Assembly (NCBI GenBank): GCA_024278935.1
Contig: JAJRSF010000030.1
Coordinates: 1 to 45,241 of the forward strand
Source: Candidatus Zixiibacteriota bacterium
Lineage (GTDB): Bacteria; Zixibacteria; MSB-5A5; GN15; FEB-12
Length of the DNA: 45,241 bases
Direction of reading: 5' to 3'
Below are positions 1 through 6,549 of the stretch, in pieces. A program made the translations under genes and the position numbers. Position 1 is the first letter of the stretch, and each line of letters opens with the position of its first letter. Below the pieces are notes generated by a model. The model was not told the origin of the DNA. It searched no databases and saw only the letters and a program-made list of their open reading frames with translations.

Positions 1-2
1 AC

Positions 3-395
3 AAAAAAGGTAAGTCAGGAGAAATCAGTTTAATTATTACCGGAGGTTTAAGAGTACCTTCTGATTTTATAAAAGCGATGTTTCTTGGTGCCGATGGTGT
101 TGCAATTGCAAATTCTGCGATGCAGTCGATTGGTTGTGTGGCGGCACGTATTTGTAATACGAATAATTGTCCGGCAGGGATTGCAACTCAAAAGAAAGAT
201 TTACGGGCTCGTTTGGATGTTGATAAAGGTGCCAAACAACTGGCAAATTTCTTCAACGCTTCAACTGAACTGATGTCTGTCATGGCTCGGGCTTGTGGAC
301 ATAATCGACTAGATCAGTTTAATGAGAAAGATATTACGACCTGGAAAAAAGAGATGTCTCAGTTGACAGGAATCAAATACGCCGGCATGCTGTAA
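3..395 (+). CDS. FMN-dependent glutamate synthase-like protein, C-terminal part
   Basis: This is the last 130 residues of a glutamate synthase large-subunit-like enzyme; the frame is open to the left edge, so the 5' part lies outside the window. The segment GGLRVPSDFIKAMFLGADGV is the end of the FMN-binding (beta/alpha)8 domain. It is followed by C-x5-C-x4-C (CVAARICNTNNC, then PAGIATQ), the 3Fe-4S ligand pattern of the family. The protein stops about 80 residues after the cluster with no GXGXG beta-helix domain. That fits the short stand-alone FMN-binding glutamate synthase family better than full-length bacterial GltB. The reaction in that family is reductive transfer of glutamine amide nitrogen to 2-oxoglutarate. 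Family assignment is firm; which of the family's several paralogous roles applies cannot be told from this fragment. Confidence 0.88.
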   Translation, partial: KKGKSGEISLIITGGLRVPSDFIKAMFLGADGVAIANSAMQSIGCVAARICNTNNCPAGIATQKKDLRARLDVDKGAKQLANFFNASTELMSVMARACGHNRLDQFNEKDITTWKKEMSQLTGIKYAGML

Positions 396-544
396 TTTTT
401 TCAAGATAAATTCAATTGATAAAAACAGGTTTGTACCATCGACAATGTTGGCATTGAAACTTTCACAAATTTTCAGAAAACCTGTAAATCAGTTTTTTGA
501 GTTAGAAGAAAATGATTAAGAATGAGATTATTACGAATTGCCAG

Positions 545-584
545 CCTGCTCTATTTTCTTTTAGAAATGGTAGGATTATTTTTT
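545..584 (+). terminator. possible terminator of the glutamate synthase-like gene
   Basis: An imperfect stem (CCTGC pairing with GTAGG, plus a weaker inner part) is followed by ATTATTTTTT. It lies 150 nt after the stop codon. It is the only terminator-like element before the cysteine promoter, but the stem is weak. Confidence 0.3.
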
Positions 585-616
585 CAGGTGTTTGTCTAAC
601 AATGAGTTCTTAATAA

Positions 617-642
617 AATAGTTCCTATTATTAGGAACTATT
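617..642. repeat. perfect 11-bp inverted repeat
   Basis: AATAGTTCCTA, a 4-nt loop and TAGGAACTATT form a perfect hairpin. There is no T tract after it, so it is not a standard terminator. It lies about 45 bp upstream of the -35 box of the cysteine unit and could be an operator or an RNA processing or decay signal. Confidence 0.45.
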
Positions 643-663
643 ATTGAAATGGTTGGTTACATT

Positions 664-695
664 ATTGTCATCGACAATTTATTTGTCTTGACAAA
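664..695. promoter_or_regulatory. two TTGTC/GACAA palindromes over the cys promoter
   Basis: ATTGTC-ATC-GACAAT (664-678) and TTTGTC-TT-GACAAA (682-695) are adjacent palindromes with the same half-site. The second overlaps the TTGACA -35 box, where a bound repressor would block RNA polymerase. No regulator gene is adjacent, so the operator role is inference. Confidence 0.35.
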
Positions 696-715
696 AATTG
701 GATTGAGGTTATCTT
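688..715 (+). promoter_or_regulatory. promoter of the cys leader-cysK-cysE unit
   Basis: TTGACA (688-693), a 16-bp spacer and TATCTT (710-715) form a sigma-70-like promoter, giving a transcription start near 722. The first start codon downstream is that of the Cys-rich leader peptide at 745. Confidence 0.6.
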
Positions 716-744
716 TGATTCAAATAAAGAAATAAGAAAGAACT

Positions 745-876
745 ATGACGACTAATAACAGAAACTTCCATACTGAATCTTTTCTACACAATCAAGATTG
801 TTTTTCAAATGAACTTTGTTGTTGCTGCTGTTGTTGTACTCCTAAAAACCTGTCCAAAAGTAAGGATGTCTGTTAA
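745..876 (+). CDS. polycysteine leader peptide (attenuator peptide)
   Basis: This is a 43-codon reading frame starting at ATG 745, with an in-frame stop (TAA 733-735) just upstream and a purine-rich AAGAAAG four bases before the start. Residues 25-31 are seven consecutive cysteines (codons 817-837: TGT TGT TGC TGC TGT TGT TGT). There are further Cys residues at 19 and at the last position, 43. Nothing suggests a function for the peptide itself. Its position between a promoter and a strong terminator, directly ahead of cysK, matches leader peptides of amino-acid attenuators such as trpL or hisL, here sensing charged tRNA-Cys. Ribosome stalling on the Cys run when cysteine is short would favour read-through into cysK-cysE. 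The function is inferred from layout; the reading frame and Cys run are seen directly. Confidence 0.82.
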   Translation: MTTNNRNFHTESFLHNQDCFSNELCCCCCCCTPKNLSKSKDVC

Positions 877-915
877 CTTATTTCTCTAAATTACATAGAA
901 ATTTATAAGACCTTT
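862..915 (+). promoter_or_regulatory. candidate antiterminator pairing in the cys leader
   Basis: AAGG (862-865) and TCT (869-871) can pair with AGACCTT (909-915), the 5' arm of the terminator, leaving a 3-nt bulge. The upstream partner lies 25 nt past the last of the seven Cys codons. It would be uncovered when a ribosome stalls on the run and covered when a ribosome reaches the stop codon at 874. A small hairpin ATTTCT/AGAAAT (880-902) sits inside the loop. The pairing was derived by eye, without a folding calculation. Confidence 0.4.
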
Positions 916-939
916 CTTTTGAAGAAAGGTCTTTTTTTT
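907..939 (+). terminator. intrinsic terminator between leader peptide and cysK
   Basis: AAGACCTTTCTT (907-918), loop TTG and AAGAAAGGTCTT (922-933) form a perfect 12-bp stem running into eight T (932-939). It begins 30 nt after the leader stop codon and 76 nt before the cysK ATG. It would therefore end transcripts before cysK unless overridden. Confidence 0.88.
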
Positions 940-982
940 GGAAAAAATTAAACAAAAATATAAAAAAACAAAGGTAAACAAA

Positions 983-1897
983 ATGAGATTTCAAAACATT
1001 GTCGAAACTATCGGAAAAACTCCGCTTGTCAAACTAAACCGTATTGTCCCAGAAGGTTCAGCCGACATATATGTAAAAATAGAATCGTTTAACCCGGGAT
1101 CATCGGTCAAAGACCGTATCGGAATGGCGATGATTCAAAAAGCTGAAGCCGATGGAACCCTTAAAGCAGGCATGACAATTATCGAGCCAACATCGGGTAA
1201 CACCGGAATCGCCCTTGCAATGATAGCAGCCTCGAAAGGGTATAAATGTGTTTTGGTAATGCCTGAGTCGATGTCGCTTGAACGTCGGGCATTGTTGAAA
1301 CTGCTTGGGGCCGAATTGGTTTTGACTCCGAAAGAAAAAGGGATGAGTGGAGCGATTGAAAAAGCAAATGAGTTGATGAAAGCTGGTAACAGTTTTCAGC
1401 CTGACCAGTTTAGTAACCCGTCGAACCCAGAAATTCACGCATTAACAACAGGTCCCGAAATTATAGCTGATTTAGGTGAGCTGCATCTTGATGCATTTAT
1501 CGCTGGAGTAGGAACCGGTGGAACTATCAGCGGTGCAGGGTCGGTGTTAAAAGAAAAGTATCAAAGTAAAATCATTGCGGTGGAACCTACCGACTCGGCA
1601 ATCTTGTCTGGCGGTGAACCCGGGCCACATATGATTCAAGGAATCGGTGCAGGCTTTGTGCCTGATAACTATGACGGTTCTATTGTTGATGAAATAATCC
1701 AAATAGAAAATGATACCGCTTTTGAAATGAGTAGACAGTTAGCACTCAAAGAAGGAATCGTGGCGGGGATTTCATCGGGAGCAAATGTACACGCCGCTAT
1801 AGAGGTAGCCAAAAAACTTGGAAGCGGTAAAACAGTTGTGACAATAATTTGTGATACAGGTGAACGATACATTTCAACACCTCTTATGCAAAGTTAG
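983..1897 (+). CDS. cysK: cysteine synthase (O-acetylserine sulfhydrylase)
   Basis: A PLP enzyme of 304 residues that makes L-cysteine from O-acetylserine and sulfide in the cytoplasm. It shows the family landmarks: [12 protein letters not shown] near the start, the PLP-lysine motif [10 protein letters not shown], the substrate loop [11 protein letters not shown], the phosphate-binding [10 protein letters not shown], and the C-terminal SSGANVHAA with the conserved Ser. ATG 983 is chosen because AAAGG lies 8 bases upstream and the homologous region begins there. An in-frame TTG at 938 would start inside the T tract of the terminator. cysE follows after 12 bases, so both steps of serine-to-cysteine conversion are co-transcribed. 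Expression is probably controlled by the Cys-rich leader upstream. Confidence 0.95.
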   Translation: MRFQNIVETIGKTPLVKLNRIVPEGSADIYVKIESFNPGSSVKDRIGMAMIQKAEADGTLKAGMTIIEPTSGNTGIALAMIAASKGYKCVLVMPESMSLERRALLKLLGAELVLTPKEKGMSGAIEKANELMKAGNSFQPDQFSNPSNPEIHALTTGPEIIADLGELHLDAFIAGVGTGGTISGAGSVLKEKYQSKIIAVEPTDSAILSGGEPGPHMIQGIGAGFVPDNYDGSIVDEIIQIENDTAFEMSRQLALKEGIVAGISSGANVHAAIEVAKKLGSGKTVVTIICDTGERYISTPLMQS

Positions 1898-1909
1898 GAA
1901 GAGTAATTT

Positions 1910-2506
1910 ATGAAAAATATACTTGAAGATATCAAAGCAATCTACCGTAATGATCCTGCCGTTCGAAATATAGAATTTATTTTGTATGCCGGGTTACATG
2001 CGATAATTTTTCACCGTATAGCCCATCTATTGTGGAACATGAACCTTCCATTTATACCTCGTTTGATTTCGCAATTGAGTCGGTTTTTTACCGGGATAGA
2101 AATTCACCCCGGGGCAACAATCGGTGCCGGCTTCTTTGTTGACCATGGGGCAGGATTAGTTATTGGTGAAACTGTTATCATAGGGAAAAATGCAGTGCTG
2201 TTTCACAATGTTACTTTGGGTGGTACCGGAAAACATAAAGGGAAACGTCATCCGACTCTTGGCGACAATGTCTTGGTAGGCACAGGTGCAACGATTTTAG
2301 GGCCTGTGACGATTGGTGACAATGTTATGATAGGGGCGAACTCTTTTGTAGTCATGAAAGATGTACCGTCAAATACTACTGTTGCGGGAACGCCGGCGGT
2401 GATTCTGAAACGAAATGGTATCAATGGCGTGCAGGCACTTCCCCATACTGATCAGGGACGTAAGTACGAAACGATTTATGCATATACGCCCGAGTTTTAT
2501 ATATAG
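1910..2506 (+). CDS. cysE: serine O-acetyltransferase
   Basis: A 198-residue enzyme that acetylates L-serine with acetyl-CoA, providing the substrate for CysK. A short helical N-terminal part (about 1-65) is followed by a left-handed beta-helix of hexapeptide repeats from IEIHPGATIGAGFFVDHG through VTIGDNVMIGANSFV. It keeps the catalytic DHG-type His and the conserved HNVTLGGTGK loop. Length and the short N-terminal domain match the EpsC/short CysE group rather than the 270-residue E. coli type. The Shine-Dalgarno (AGGAAGAG) overlaps the cysK stop codon, indicating tight coupling. The last 30 residues after GTPAVILKR are variable in the family. Confidence 0.94.
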   Translation: MKNILEDIKAIYRNDPAVRNIEFILYAGLHAIIFHRIAHLLWNMNLPFIPRLISQLSRFFTGIEIHPGATIGAGFFVDHGAGLVIGETVIIGKNAVLFHNVTLGGTGKHKGKRHPTLGDNVLVGTGATILGPVTIGDNVMIGANSFVVMKDVPSNTTVAGTPAVILKRNGINGVQALPHTDQGRKYETIYAYTPEFYI

Positions 2507-2512
2507 GGAAAT

Positions 2513-2535
2513 ACTTCGACTCCTCTCAGTATGAC
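2513..2535. repeat. dispersed-repeat-like sequence (CTTCGACTCC..CTCAGTATGAC type)
   Basis: A short stretch immediately after cysE resembles the CTTCGACTCCGCTCAGTATGAC-type intergenic repeats seen scattered in many bacterial genomes. The recognition is by memory; copy number in this genome cannot be judged from one copy. Confidence 0.35.
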
Positions 2536-2548
2536 GTATTTATACTAT

Positions 2549-2695
2549 GTAGGTCAGGTCTTTCCGAGACCTGACAATAACAGTTTTATGAAAAGATGAG
2601 ATTGCCACGACTCGTCTGCTGTTGCAGTCTTGTCTCACAATGACTGCTGATTGGTTGTGCTTCAGTCAAATGGAAGAGGCAGGTGGTTTTCCTAC
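2549..2695. repeat. 147-bp direct repeat, copy 1
   Basis: This copy matches the second (2791-2937) with three substitutions seen in 147 bases. It begins with a 9-bp perfect hairpin, GTCAGGTCT / AGACCTGAC with loop TTCCG (2553-2575). Next come ATGAGATTGCCACGACT and, further on, CTCACAATGAC, which resemble the widespread ATTGC...GCAAT intergenic palindromes. No open reading frame or transposase is present, so it is most likely a non-autonomous dispersed intergenic repeat. Confidence 0.85.
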
Positions 2696-2720
2696 TTAAC
2701 CAAAACAAACACACCCCTTA

Positions 2721-2743
2721 ATCCCCTCTTAAAAGAGGGGAAA
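2721..2743. repeat. hairpin between the two direct repeats
   Basis: TCCCCTCTT (2722-2730), AA and AAGAGGGGA (2733-2741) form a 9-bp stem, preceded by CACCCCTTAA. This resembles another common dispersed intergenic palindrome. It could also act as a bidirectional terminator between cysE and the convergent minus-strand gene. Confidence 0.5.
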
Positions 2744-2790
2744 TGACAATTATAAAAACATAAAACAAAACGGCTACTTGAATGAGGTAA

Positions 2791-2937
2791 GTAGGTCAGG
2801 TCTTTCCGAGACCTGACAATAACAGTTTTATGAAAAGATGAGATTGCCACGACTCGTCTGCTGTTGCAGTCTTGTCTCGCAATGACTGCTGATTGGTTGT
2901 GCTTCAGTCAAACGGAAGAGACAGGTGGTTTTCCTAC
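2791..2937. repeat. 147-bp direct repeat, copy 2
   Basis: This is the second copy of the element at 2549-2695, in the same orientation with a 242-bp period, and its hairpin is at 2795-2817. Here the inner sequence reads CTCGCAATGAC, restoring the ATTGC/GCAAT pairing. It ends 55 bases from the stop codon of the convergent gene. Confidence 0.85.
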
Positions 2938-2945
2938 AAATTGGC

Positions 2946-2981
2946 AGAACCACTAAAGAGCTTTTAAGCTCGCTGGGTTCT
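2946..2981 (-). terminator. probable terminator of the minus-strand sorting-domain gene
   Basis: AGAACC (2946-2951) pairs with GGTTCT (2976-2981) and encloses GAGCTT-TT-AAGCTC (2958-2971). This two-tier hairpin starts 11 bases past the minus-strand stop codon. The T tract is poor, so the efficiency is uncertain. Confidence 0.5.
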
Positions 2982-2992
2982 TCCCTACATAA

Positions 2993-4507
2993 TTATTTTA
3001 GGAGCATGGTTTTGATTGATTTGGTTTGGTCTTCGTATGATACTTTGAAAAGATACATGCCCGATGACTGCTCGCTAGCATCCCAGTTGAGAGAATGTTC
3101 TCCTGCAGATTGGTTATTATCATAGAGGGTCGAAACTTTTTGACCAAGCATATTGTAAATGTCAACTGTGAGATGTCCGTTTTGTGGAATCGAATAATTG
3201 ATTGTTGTGGTTGGGTTAAAAGGATTCGGATAATTTTGCAAAAGAGTGAATTGCGTTGGAAGTTCAGGCGGAGGGTTTAAGACAAGCTCTTTGTCAAAAA
3301 GAACTGATTGTAAAAAGATATATGAAATCGGGTTATCATCAAAAAGTTCAGTGGCATAGGCATATGAAAGTCTGTCCTCAACTTCGTCATAGACAAAATC
3401 TGAAATTTCTGAGACTTTCCCTTTGAATGGAATTGTTACAGAATCTATAAACTGGAACTGGTCATCAAAACGCATGATAGTTCCATCGTTGTTTTCACCT
3501 ATGAGAATAGCAATGCAGTAGTCGATAGTTTGTAGTGGGATTATTTTTTTATATGATTGATCAGTATATAATGACAGGTCTAAAATATCTTCAAACCGCA
3601 TCGTTTCAAAATTAATTTTCTTCAATTGATTGCTTTGTCTTAAAGCAAAAACATAATCATCTTTAACTTTGCCAAGAAAAATATCATCCGGTTGTTGGTC
3701 GCTTTCGGTGACGTCATGTGAGTATAAAGAATAAATAGACTGGATTTTATTTTTATAAATGACATAGCCTTTATAGCCTGTTGCCCATTGGCTACAAGTA
3801 AGGTTCTCAAAGCTTGTGCAGAAGATCCATGACTTGACAATAAATAGAGAATCGCCGTAAGGCAAGATTGCGGTTTGTCCGTTTGCTGAGAAATGTAAAA
3901 TTGGTGAGTAGAGGTCATTGGATTCTAAGTCTAAGGAGCGTAAAAAATATTCATATTTATTATTGTTGGGATCGGGTAACTCATTTTTTAAAATCTGACA
4001 ATACGTGCGGTCTCCTGTTTGAGCAAACAAAGGTTTTCTATTATTCGGAGAACTAACGGCATAAAAGCTATGCATCTTATCAAGATTTTCTTCGGTAGGA
4101 ATATAGGTGTCGTATATAAGGAGCTTTTGAGTATACAAACTGTCGTGAGTGCGTTCATCTTCAAATTGATCATAATAGAACAGAATGTTTTTATTGCCAA
4201 AGTGATACATGGTAGGTAAAAGAGGGTTTTGCGTTGAATCAAAAAGGAAATATTCTTCGGTTGTGTTAAACTGTGGTTCGGTCTGTAGACGGATAGTTTT
4301 GATATTGTTGCCACTAGAACCATTGATATGATAGGTAAGGGTATACCCGCTTGAGTCAAACAATAAGTTTGGGGAGTGTTGGCTTTCTGAAAGATCAGAG
4401 AGAGATTGCCCTACAACCACCGGGTCTAAAAAAACTATTTCCTTGGCTGCTGCCGAAGCAATCAAAGTGAATAGGCATAAAAATAGATACAAAATAGTGC
4501 GTTTCAT
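2993..4507 (-). CDS. secreted protein with C-terminal sorting domain
   Basis: A 504-residue exported protein of unknown function. The start is placed at 4507, where MKRTILYLFLCLFTLIASAAA gives a typical signal peptide; the frame extends upstream to 4576 but would put 23 extra residues before it. The middle (about 25-410) has short repeating segments of beta type with many aromatic residues (YFLFDSTQNPLLPTMYHFG, YIFLQSVLF), compatible with a beta-propeller, but no family is recognised. The last 85 residues (FTLLQNYPNPFNPTTTINYS to KSIKTMLLK) are a full sorting/FlgD-like Ig domain, implying surface delivery by a type IX-like route. It has its own promoter and is transcribed toward cysE. Confidence 0.85.
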   Translation of the reverse strand: MKRTILYLFLCLFTLIASAAAKEIVFLDPVVVGQSLSDLSESQHSPNLLFDSSGYTLTYHINGSSGNNIKTIRLQTEPQFNTTEEYFLFDSTQNPLLPTMYHFGNKNILFYYDQFEDERTHDSLYTQKLLIYDTYIPTEENLDKMHSFYAVSSPNNRKPLFAQTGDRTYCQILKNELPDPNNNKYEYFLRSLDLESNDLYSPILHFSANGQTAILPYGDSLFIVKSWIFCTSFENLTCSQWATGYKGYVIYKNKIQSIYSLYSHDVTESDQQPDDIFLGKVKDDYVFALRQSNQLKKINFETMRFEDILDLSLYTDQSYKKIIPLQTIDYCIAILIGENNDGTIMRFDDQFQFIDSVTIPFKGKVSEISDFVYDEVEDRLSYAYATELFDDNPISYIFLQSVLFDKELVLNPPPELPTQFTLLQNYPNPFNPTTTINYSIPQNGHLTVDIYNMLGQKVSTLYDNNQSAGEHSLNWDASEQSSGMYLFKVSYEDQTKSIKTMLLK

Positions 4508-4548
4508 TTTATAATAAGCTCTTGTATAAGTTGTTATTGTTCGCAGGT

Positions 4549-4576
4549 AAGATATAAGATTGTACGAATCTGTCAA
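4549..4576 (-). promoter_or_regulatory. promoter of the minus-strand sorting-domain gene
   Basis: On the minus strand TTGACA (4576-4571), 16 bases and TATCTT (4554-4549) lie 42 bases before the chosen ATG. The boxes and spacing are the same as in the cys leader promoter. Confidence 0.6.
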
Positions 4577-4597
4577 ATTTAAAATAGAAGCAACTTG

Positions 4598-5137
4598 TTA
4601 TTCATTCTCCAGTTCGATGCCCAGCGAGTCTGCCACCCGGTTGACATAACTAAAATAAGATGCTACCTGTGCAATGTCATGAATGCCAGTTTGCGTAAAA
4701 CCGTTCTCAAGAAGTGGAGCGAGATCCTCTTTTTTTATCGAGGCAGGCTGTTTGGCGATCTTTTCAGCATATGTTAAAATCAATTTGTCTTTATCAGTTA
4801 TATCCGCAGTCTTATAATCTTGCACAAGTTGATCTTTGAGAGATTCATCAACACCACCGAGAGAATGCAACGCATTCCAATGATGGGTGATTCAGTAGTG
4901 GCATTCATTTATTGCCGAGACAACAACGGCAATCATTTCACGCTGATGTCTGCTCAGTTCTGATTTTTGAAACATGATTGCACGGTAGAGATCGATATGG
5001 GCTTCCATCGCTTTTGGGTTTGACCCGGCAATACGAATTATGTTGGCAGGTATTTTTGTTTTACCGCCGTATCTGTCATAGAGCTTTTTGAGGTCATCGG
5101 ATGCATCGTCATAATCTATGTAGTCTATAAAAGCCAT
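4598..5137 (-). CDS. AhpD-like peroxidase-related enzyme, probable selenoprotein
   Basis: A 179-residue carboxymuconolactone decarboxylase/AhpD-family protein if the in-frame TGA at 4894-4892 is read as selenocysteine. Before it stands MAFIDYIDYDDASDDLKKLY and REMIAVVVSAINECHY; after it ITHHWNALHSLGG up to the family-typical ending NRVADSLGIELE. Both halves are in one frame with no indel. The TGA is residue 82 and takes the second Cys of the CxxCxxxH redox motif (E-C-H-Y-TGA-I-T-H-H), the catalytic cysteine of AhpD, with His at +4 present. The start at 5137 has GAAAGG seven bases upstream. It lies 23 bases after the alpha/beta-hydrolase-fold gene in the same unit. The alternative is a nonsense mutation or sequencing error, but the exact replacement of the catalytic Cys and the hairpin behind it argue for selenocysteine. 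The window holds no sel genes to confirm. Confidence 0.8.
4863..4894 (-). promoter_or_regulatory. candidate bacterial SECIS element
   Basis: Starting at the TGA (4894-4892), the mRNA has 20 nt and then loop GUU (4871-4869), closed by a perfect 6-bp stem GAATGC/GCATTC (4877-4863). A lower pairing CACC/GGTG is possible further out. A short loop with G as its first base, 16-37 nt after the UGA, agrees with the known description of bacterial SECIS elements. Pairings were found by eye. Confidence 0.62.
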
Positions 5138-5160
5138 GGGTCTGCCTTTCAAAGGAAATT

Positions 5161-6048
5161 CTATTTATTTAAATAATTAAGAATCAACGTATTAAGTTCT
5201 TCTTCTTTATAACTATGTAATCTCAGTTTTGTTTCATCTGAATTTTTTTCAAGCGTTTGTATTGCTTCGGTTTTGTCGTTTGTAAAAAGAGTCGTTGGGC
5301 AAGCAACTGCTTTGATGTTTTCAAGTTCTATATATGGAGGGGCGTAACCTGCATTTTTATCATACCACCAATACATGACAGAGTTGTAAAAAGGGAACCA
5401 TATTGAGCCATGTTTTTCTTTGGCAGCTTCTATTATGTAGTCTGTAATTAGTAACGGTTCTATTGTGACTACTTTTTTTATTCTTTTGTCATCGTGTGCA
5501 ACAGCAAGGGCAGCATCGGCACCTAACCCGGTACCTACTATGTATAGAGGCGGATGTAAACGCCCGCGGATTTCAAGGTAGCTGATAAGTTCTTGCAAAT
5601 CGATTGCTTCTAATAAACCAAAGCCGTGATGTTTGCCGGATGACAGCCCGGTGGCTCTTTGATCGTAGGTGATGCAGTCGTATGAATTATTTATAAGCTC
5701 TTTAATTAAAGCAAGTTGGGTTGTGCTAGACTGCTCTGATGCCGGTATGACTATAACAGTTCCTTCGGTTGTGTCGGTAAGGCTGTCTGAAATTGAGAGA
5801 CAGGCAAGAGATGTGAGGGCATCGGTGTCAACTCGAAAACTGTCGACGAGCCATGTTGGGTTCTCAAAAGGTGTTATGTCGTTTTGTGCTAATGAATCGA
5901 CGTTGTATTCATCGAGATCTATTCTTGCAAATAAAGTGTCAGAATTTATGAGTGGGTAGACACCATAGGTTGCAATTAACACGATTACAATAATGATAAA
6001 TAAAATAGTTTTTATTGTTTCTTTGGTTTGCCAAGAAAGTTTTGCCAT
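5161..6048 (-). CDS. membrane-anchored alpha/beta-hydrolase-fold protein, nucleophile missing
   Basis: A 295-residue protein with an N-terminal anchor (TILFIIIVIVLIATYGVY, about residues 14-31) and an outward-facing alpha/beta-hydrolase-like domain. Fold landmarks are VIVIPASEQSSTTQLALIKE, then ITYDQRATGLSSG (the usual D-x-R-G-x-G-x-S-x-G turn) and LYIVGTGLGADAALAVAHDD in the nucleophile-elbow position. The elbow reads G-T-G-L-G instead of G-x-S-x-G, so the catalytic Ser is absent. The usual HG oxyanion-hole motif is also not seen. It may be a non-catalytic binding protein, or a hydrolase with relocated chemistry. It is the first gene of a two-gene unit with the AhpD-like selenoprotein candidate, suggesting a shared envelope or stress role (inference). 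Confidence 0.72.
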   Translation of the reverse strand: MAKLSWQTKETIKTILFIIIVIVLIATYGVYPLINSDTLFARIDLDEYNVDSLAQNDITPFENPTWLVDSFRVDTDALTSLACLSISDSLTDTTEGTVIVIPASEQSSTTQLALIKELINNSYDCITYDQRATGLSSGKHHGFGLLEAIDLQELISYLEIRGRLHPPLYIVGTGLGADAALAVAHDDKRIKKVVTIEPLLITDYIIEAAKEKHGSIWFPFYNSVMYWWYDKNAGYAPPYIELENIKAVACPTTLFTNDKTEAIQTLEKNSDETKLRLHSYKEEELNTLILNYLNK

Positions 6049-6113
6049 CAGACTGTCCTTAATTTCTATGTAAAGTCTTTTCCTAAATATGTTTATCTAA
6101 AATCAGTATGACA

Positions 6114-6141
6114 ATTATATATAGTTTTATGACAGTGACAA
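6114..6141 (-). promoter_or_regulatory. promoter of the hydrolase-fold/AhpD-like unit
   Basis: On the minus strand TTGTCA (6141-6136), 16 bases and TATAAT (6119-6114) give a start near 6107 and a 5' leader of about 60 nt. The -35 region carries the direct repeat TGACAGTGACA (plus-strand reading). Confidence 0.55.
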
Positions 6142-6520
6142 GTTTAAAAAGTGATAGTGAAAAATAATAATTGTAAGTAATATGTATTTCTCTGCACACT
6201 TAAAAGAGTGCAGGACAGTTCTTCTTACGGGTTCATGGTTCTTTTTGCTGTGCAAAAATTGCACAATCGGCTGTTTCTTCTTGAATAAGAGGTTCTTAGC
6301 TCTATAAATATCGAGTTTTTTATAGTTTATAAAAAGTGGCATGTCGGTTGCATGAAGAGATTGTATGTTGAATGAAAATGAATTAACAGAAAAATATTAT
6401 AAGAGTAATCATTTGATTACAAAAAAATTGTACACTGCTATTAATAGGATTTTTTAAGAGGATGCACTCTTTGTGTAAAACAAAAAATGATAAAGGATTA
6501 GCAAGAAATTATTTTTTCTG
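6142..6520. other. AT-rich divergent intergenic stretch, no gene seen
   Basis: This part of the divergent region has only a weak minus-strand reading frame (6127-6342) without homology, signal peptide or ribosome binding site. I see no recognisable gene or RNA. It separates the promoters of the minus-strand unit and the surface-protein cluster. Confidence 0.5.
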
Positions 6521-6549
6521 TTGACAAAATTATACTTTAGCTATATATT
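6521..6549 (+). promoter_or_regulatory. promoter of the first surface-protein gene
   Basis: TTGACA (6521-6526), exactly 17 bases and TATATT (6544-6549) give a start near 6556, almost 300 nt before the ATG of the dockerin protein. Confidence 0.68.

Noticed and set aside
817-840. TGT/TGC run as a trinucleotide microsatellite
   Set aside because: It is exactly in frame with an ATG-started peptide followed by a terminator and cysK, which a random microsatellite does not explain.
938-982. Extended N-terminus of cysK from a TTG at 938
   Set aside because: It starts in the T tract of the terminator, codes for a Lys-rich stretch without homology, and the ATG at 983 has a proper ribosome binding site.
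2925-3125. Short plus-strand frame next to the repeats
   Set aside because: It overlaps the 3' end of the minus-strand sorting-domain gene and the terminator hairpin.
4598-5137. Global reassignment of TGA as an amino-acid codon
   Set aside because: TGA is used as a normal stop in this window (for example at 7944-7946), and only the AhpD-like gene has an internal TGA.
6127-6342. 71-residue minus-strand frame in the divergent region
   Set aside because: It overlaps the minus-strand promoter, has no ribosome binding site and its composition follows the AT-rich background.
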